A program made the position numbers and the translations under genes. From assembly GCA_023399675.1 (NCBI GenBank), contig JAEWOM010000172.1, forward strand, positions 1-8,401: a DNA stretch of 8,401 nt. The letters are read 5' to 3'. The notes beneath the pieces were generated by a model, which worked only from the letters and a program-made list of their open reading frames with translations, searched no databases and had not been told where the DNA came from. This DNA comes from Bacteroidota bacterium (GTDB lineage: Bacteria; Bacteroidota; Bacteroidia; Flavobacteriales; Weeksellaceae). Below, one piece after another: positions 5,444 to 8,401 of the stretch (positions are counted from its first letter, which is position 1; the number at the start of each line of letters is the position of its first letter).

Positions 5444-6295
5444 TTAATAATCAGCCGGCGCTTCCAGATACAGTTGTTTAATTCCCAGTGCAAGCTGCTC
5501 GTCGTTCGGCGCCTTTCCGTGCCATGCATGCGTACCCATCATATAATCGATGCCGCTTCCCATTTCGGTATGCATTATAATGGCGACAGGTTTTCCGTTT
5601 CCTGTACGTGCTTTTGCGTGTTCAAGAACCGCGATCATGCCTTCCAGATCGTTTCCGTTTTTTTCTTCAAGAACATCCCATCCGAATGCACGAAGTTTGG
5701 CATTCAAATCACCCAGTGAAAGCACATCATCAACATCACCGTCAATCTGTCTGTTATTGTAGTCTATCGTGGAAATAAGATTATCTACCTTGTTAGCCGC
5801 GGCAAACATAAGAGCTTCCCAAATCTGCCCTTCCTGCAGTTCGCCATCGCCATGCAGCGTAAATACTGTGGACGAATCACCATCAAGTTTCTTCGCTAAA
5901 GCTGCACCTACCGCAACAGAAAGCCCCTGTCCCAGTGAACCTGATGCAACACGAACTCCGGGCAAACCTTCATGCGTTGTAGGATGTCCCTGCAGCCTGG
6001 AATCAAGTTTCCTGAACGTTTTCAGTTCTTCAACCGGAAAAAAGCCAAACCTGGCCAGTGTGGAATAAAAAACTGGTGAAATATGCCCGTTAGAAAGGAA
6101 AAACAGATCCTCATCTTTGCCTTCCATGGTAAAAGGAAGTTTATAATTCATCACCTTTCCGTACAAAGCAGTAAAAAATTCTGTACAGCCTAAACTTCCT
6201 CCCGGATGCCCGGAATTAACGGCATGTACCATACGGATAATGTCTCTTCTGATTTGGGTAGTGAGTACTTTCAGCTCCTCAATACTTTTGCTCAT
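5444..6295 (-). CDS. Transketolase, N-terminal subunit (thiamine diphosphate-binding domain)
   Basis: This 283-residue protein is the pyrophosphate-binding (PP) half of a split transketolase. Visible features in order are S-G-H-P-G-G-S (28-34) with the conserved H30, S-N-G-H-I-S-P (68-74), Q-G-H-P (102-105), G-S-L-G-Q-G-L-S (119-126), and the thiamine diphosphate motif G-D-G at 149-151 ending in Y-N-N (179-181), which binds the diphosphate through a metal ion. T-H-A-W-H-G-K-A-P (255-263) carries a histidine (H259) that in full-length enzymes contacts cofactor and substrate. All key positions are present, so it should be active with the C-subunit encoded 46 bases downstream. DXP synthase is less likely because the motifs and two-gene layout fit transketolase. 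The ATG at 6293-6295 is the natural start for the family, and only a weak promoter candidate lies upstream. Confidence 0.93.
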   Translation of the reverse strand: MSKSIEELKVLTTQIRRDIIRMVHAVNSGHPGGSLGCTEFFTALYGKVMNYKLPFTMEGKDEDLFFLSNGHISPVFYSTLARFGFFPVEELKTFRKLDSRLQGHPTTHEGLPGVRVASGSLGQGLSVAVGAALAKKLDGDSSTVFTLHGDGELQEGQIWEALMFAAANKVDNLISTIDYNNRQIDGDVDDVLSLGDLNAKLRAFGWDVLEEKNGNDLEGMIAVLEHAKARTGNGKPVAIIMHTEMGSGIDYMMGTHAWHGKAPNDEQLALGIKQLYLEAPADY

Positions 6296-6316
6296 TATAC
6301 TTGATTTATTTGCACG

Positions 6317-6324
6317 CGAAAGTA
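6317..6324 (-). promoter_or_regulatory. Weak -7 promoter candidate for the transketolase operon
   Basis: Read on the - strand this is TACTTTCG, one mismatch from TAnnTTTG, 21 bases before the ATG at 6295. There is no TTG upstream at normal spacing. It is proposed mainly because the symporter terminator at 6351-6376 implies that a separate promoter must lie in this gap of roughly 55 bases. Confidence 0.3.
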
Positions 6325-6350
6325 CGATTTTTTGACCGTTTCAGGAAATG

Positions 6351-6376
6351 AAAAATCCGGCTGTCGCCAGCCGGAT
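6351..6376 (-). terminator. Intrinsic terminator of the symporter gene
   Basis: A perfect 9-bp GC-rich stem (6355-6363 ATCCGGCTG with 6368-6376 CAGCCGGAT) has a 4-base loop, and on the - strand is followed by five T (+ strand 6351-6355). It begins 4 bases after the symporter stop codon, separating it from the transketolase genes. Confidence 0.9.
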
Positions 6377-6380
6377 CTGT

Positions 6381-7958
6381 TTAGTTGTATGCGGAGACCG
6401 GTTTGTTGTCCCGTATCAGCCATAAACCGATAAAGGTGAGCAAACCGTTGATGATAATGAGTTCAACGCCAATTCTGTAATCTGTAAATGTAGTGACCAG
6501 ATAATTGATTAGGTATGTGAGAGCCGGTGCGAGCAAAGTAACGATCAGAATCCACCCTTTTTTGGAAATATGGTATTTTGTGAAAATTCCGAATGCAAAC
6601 AAACCAAGAAGCGGACCGTAGGTATAGCCGGCAACTTCCATGATCAGGTATACGATGGATTTATCGTCAATAGCTTTGAAAATCATGATCAGGATAAAGA
6701 AAACCACGGTGAAAATAAGATGCACCTTCATTCTCAGCCTTTTCTTCTGCTTTTCAGTTTTGGTGGTGTCTTCATTCAGATTAAGCAAATCAACACAGTA
6801 GGAACTGGTAACGGCTGTTAGCGCACCGTCTGCGGAAGGGAAAAGCGCAGAAATCAAACCGATGATAAAAATAATGGATATAAACAGCGGAAAATAACCC
6901 TGCAGTGAAAGTGCCGGGAAAAGATCGTCGCCCATAATATTATTGATATTGCCTGCCGCATCTTTAAATCCGAATACATTTGTAATGCTCTCTTTACCAT
7001 TTAACACATCTACTATTTGACCGTAAACCGCTCCGTTCTCCATAGCAAAGAGGTAAAGGAGACCTCCTAAAAACAGAAACGCCAGATTTACAAAAAGAAG
7101 GGTAACAGCAAAAGTCAGCATGTTTTTCTTGGAATTCTTAAGATTATCCACAGAGATGTTTTTCTGCATCATCTCCTGGTCGAGACCGGTCATGGCAATC
7201 GTAATGAACATACCGCCTAAAACGGTTTTCAGGAAGAATGTTTTGGAATTTACATCGGTGTTGATCAAATGTGTATACTGTTTGCTGGACAGCACATCAT
7301 ACGCCTGCGCCGCAGATAAATCCAGATGGGAAAGGATATACAGAATACATCCAACAAGACTGATAATCATGAAAGAAGTCTGCAAAGTATCCGTAATCAC
7401 AATGGTCTTAACACCACCTTCAAATGTATAAAGCAATACCATCAGCAGTATGACGCCTGCGGTTACCCAGAACGGAACACCCAAACCGGTAAGCAGAAAA
7501 ATCTGCAGCACATTTACTACCAGATAAAGCCTTGCCGTTGCGCCGATGGAACGTGAAATTATAAAAAACAGCGAACCGATCTTATGAGCCTCCACATTGA
7601 ATCTCTTGCCTAAATAGGTATAGATTGAGGTGAGATTCATTTTGTAATACAGCGGTAACAGGATAAATGCAACGATGAAATAACCGATAAAAAAACCCAG
7701 TACCAGCATATAATACTCGAATCCGCCATACATATATTCACCACCTGTAAGCTTTCCTACCGTACCCGGAACCGAAATAAAGGTGACCCCGCTTAAACTG
7801 GTCCCGATCATCCCAAACGCCACAAGCCACCACTTACTTTTTTTGTTTCCGATGAAAAACGATTGGTTATCCGAATTCCGGCTGGTGATATACGCAATCA
7901 CTAAAAGTCCGACGAAATACACGAAAACACAGAGCAGCAATATGGTTGATGAATTCAT
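6381..7958 (-). CDS. Sodium:solute symporter family (SSS/SLC5) membrane transporter
   Basis: This 525-residue inner-membrane protein has about 13 predicted helices (roughly 5-25, 43-63, 80-103, 127-150, 158-177, 185-210, 243-262, 280-305, 355-375, 412-430, 434-458, 468-488, 497-515), the SSS topology. Family signs are F-F-I-G-N-K-K-S-K-W-W (34-44), the first-core-helix stretch G-T-S-L-S-G-V-T-F-I-S (52-62), G-L-D-Q-E-M-M-Q-K-N (258-267), and F-P-S-A-D-G-A-L-T-A-V-T-S-S (373-386). The serines and threonine in that last motif match the region supplying the Na2 sodium-site ligands in SSS transporters. The substrate cannot be deduced: relatives carry sugars, sialic acid, amino acids or carboxylates. 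It is transcribed alone, with its own promoter candidate and terminator. Adjacency to transketolase genes hints at sugar metabolism but does not show it. The ATG at 7956-7958 begins just before the first helix. Confidence 0.9.
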   Translation of the reverse strand: MNSSTILLLCVFVYFVGLLVIAYITSRNSDNQSFFIGNKKSKWWLVAFGMIGTSLSGVTFISVPGTVGKLTGGEYMYGGFEYYMLVLGFFIGYFIVAFILLPLYYKMNLTSIYTYLGKRFNVEAHKIGSLFFIISRSIGATARLYLVVNVLQIFLLTGLGVPFWVTAGVILLMVLLYTFEGGVKTIVITDTLQTSFMIISLVGCILYILSHLDLSAAQAYDVLSSKQYTHLINTDVNSKTFFLKTVLGGMFITIAMTGLDQEMMQKNISVDNLKNSKKNMLTFAVTLLFVNLAFLFLGGLLYLFAMENGAVYGQIVDVLNGKESITNVFGFKDAAGNINNIMGDDLFPALSLQGYFPLFISIIFIIGLISALFPSADGALTAVTSSYCVDLLNLNEDTTKTEKQKKRLRMKVHLIFTVVFFILIMIFKAIDDKSIVYLIMEVAGYTYGPLLGLFAFGIFTKYHISKKGWILIVTLLAPALTYLINYLVTTFTDYRIGVELIIINGLLTFIGLWLIRDNKPVSAYN

Positions 7959-7979
7959 TAATTACTTTATTTTGCAAGG

Positions 7980-8012
7980 CAAATATAGTTTTTTACAGAA
8001 ATTGTAGCGCAA
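7980..8012 (-). promoter_or_regulatory. Promoter candidate for the symporter gene
   Basis: On the - strand TATATTTG (+ strand 7980-7987) matches TAnnTTTG exactly, 21 bases before the ATG at 7958. A TTG (+ strand CAA 8010-8012) lies 22 bases further upstream, at the long end of the spacing seen for flavobacterial -33 elements. It occupies the divergent gap of about 100 bases shared with the ClC gene. Confidence 0.55.
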
Positions 8013-8042
8013 TGGAATGTGATGCGTTACATCCAGATTATT

Positions 8043-8050
8043 TATCTTTA
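8043..8050 (+). promoter_or_regulatory. -7 promoter candidate for the ClC gene
   Basis: TATCTTTA differs from TAnnTTTG only at the last base. It ends 5 bases before the ATG at 8056, so if used, transcription would begin at or very near the start codon, giving a leaderless or nearly leaderless mRNA. No good -33 element is visible. Confidence 0.35.
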
Positions 8051-8055
8051 CGCGG

Positions 8056-8401
8056 ATGCTGCAAAATATAGTGAGTTACTTCCGAAGGAGTGCAAAAAAT
8101 TCCATCGACAATATCCGGAATGAAAGACTGCGCCATAACATGCTGCAGGCGATTCCGTTCTGGATTTCCTCCTTCATTACCGGTATTGTTGCAGTGGGTT
8201 TTGCGCGAGTTTACAAATGGGCCGAAGATTTTCTCAGTTTTCTGATTGAATGGCAGAAATGGTCAGTTTTTATCGTCATGCCATTGTGCTTTATTCTCTC
8301 GTGGTGGCTTGTAAAAAAATTCGCACCCTATGCGCGCGGTTCCGGTATTCCGCAGGTGATGGCATCTGTTGAACTGGCGAACCCGAAGGAAAACAAACAT
8401 C
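8056..8401 (+). CDS. ClC-family chloride channel/transporter, N-terminal fragment cut by the window edge
   Basis: An open frame starts at ATG 8056 (M-L-Q-N-I-V-S-Y-F-R-R) and runs off the right edge after 115 codons, so the gene is partial only because of the window. After a basic cytoplasmic N-terminus (residues 1-28) come hydrophobic segments at about 31-51 and 65-88, then A-R-G-S-G-I-P-Q-V (residues 93-101). G-S-G-I-P is the ClC anion-selectivity signature, in which the serine coordinates chloride in known structures. The position after P is Q in place of the common E; that residue is not the gating glutamate, which lies further along and outside the window, so channel versus exchanger cannot be told. 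An alternative start is GTG 8071. ATG 8140 (codon 29) would remove the basic tail. The gene is divergent from the symporter gene. Confidence 0.88.
   Translation, partial: MLQNIVSYFRRSAKNSIDNIRNERLRHNMLQAIPFWISSFITGIVAVGFARVYKWAEDFLSFLIEWQKWSVFIVMPLCFILSWWLVKKFAPYARGSGIPQVMASVELANPKENKH

Noticed and set aside
8085..8095. Shine-Dalgarno-like AAGGAG inside the start of the ClC gene
   Set aside because: No in-frame start codon follows at suitable spacing, and the other genes here show no Shine-Dalgarno use.
1..8401. Mobile elements, CRISPR arrays, toxin-antitoxin pairs, defence genes, tRNA or riboswitch structures
   Set aside because: I looked through both strands and saw no transposase, integrase or nuclease motif, no regularly spaced repeat array, no tRNA cloverleaf and no recognisable riboswitch core. 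The genes are housekeeping and transport genes with similar composition throughout.

Overview
This is an ordinary chromosomal stretch from a flavobacterium, most likely a Chryseobacterium/Kaistella-like member of the Weeksellaceae. The evidence is the families present, several promoter-like TAnnTTTG elements (the Bacteroidetes -7 box) just upstream of genes, and the absence of Shine-Dalgarno sequences before the starts. I see no mobile element, CRISPR array, rRNA, tRNA or phage gene, and by eye base composition is even throughout. No gene-free stretch exceeds 300 bases; the longest, 4257-4449, is about 190 bases.

Positions 1-3005 (+ strand) hold an unrecognised protein cut by the left window edge, then tsaE (tRNA t6A modification), an alanine dehydrogenase/PntA-fold dehydrogenase, and a small membrane-anchored DUF4258-like protein. 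The first two genes are 24 bases apart and probably cotranscribed. The dehydrogenase has its own promoter candidate straddling the end of tsaE, and the DUF4258-like gene follows it after 8 bases. A separate small gene at 3159-3530 encodes a four-helix DUF486/DMT-type membrane protein. It ends against a convergent gene, with a shared bidirectional terminator between them.

Positions 3588-7958 are all on the - strand. In transcription order they hold a sodium:solute symporter with its own terminator, a transketolase split into N- and C-terminal subunit genes with a terminator after the second, and a small outer-membrane beta-barrel-like protein. The transketolase pair serves the non-oxidative pentose phosphate pathway. 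The symporter's substrate cannot be read from sequence. At the right edge, divergent from the symporter, the first 115 codons of a ClC-type chloride channel/transporter are present, starting at 8056 and running off the window.

I found no convincing new multi-gene system. The best leads are a dehydrogenase that by recalled alignment lacks two catalytic residues of classical alanine dehydrogenase, a pair of 21-bp-spaced direct repeats upstream of the outer-membrane protein gene, and the unrecognised protein at the left edge. All family assignments were made by reading the translations, without database searches.
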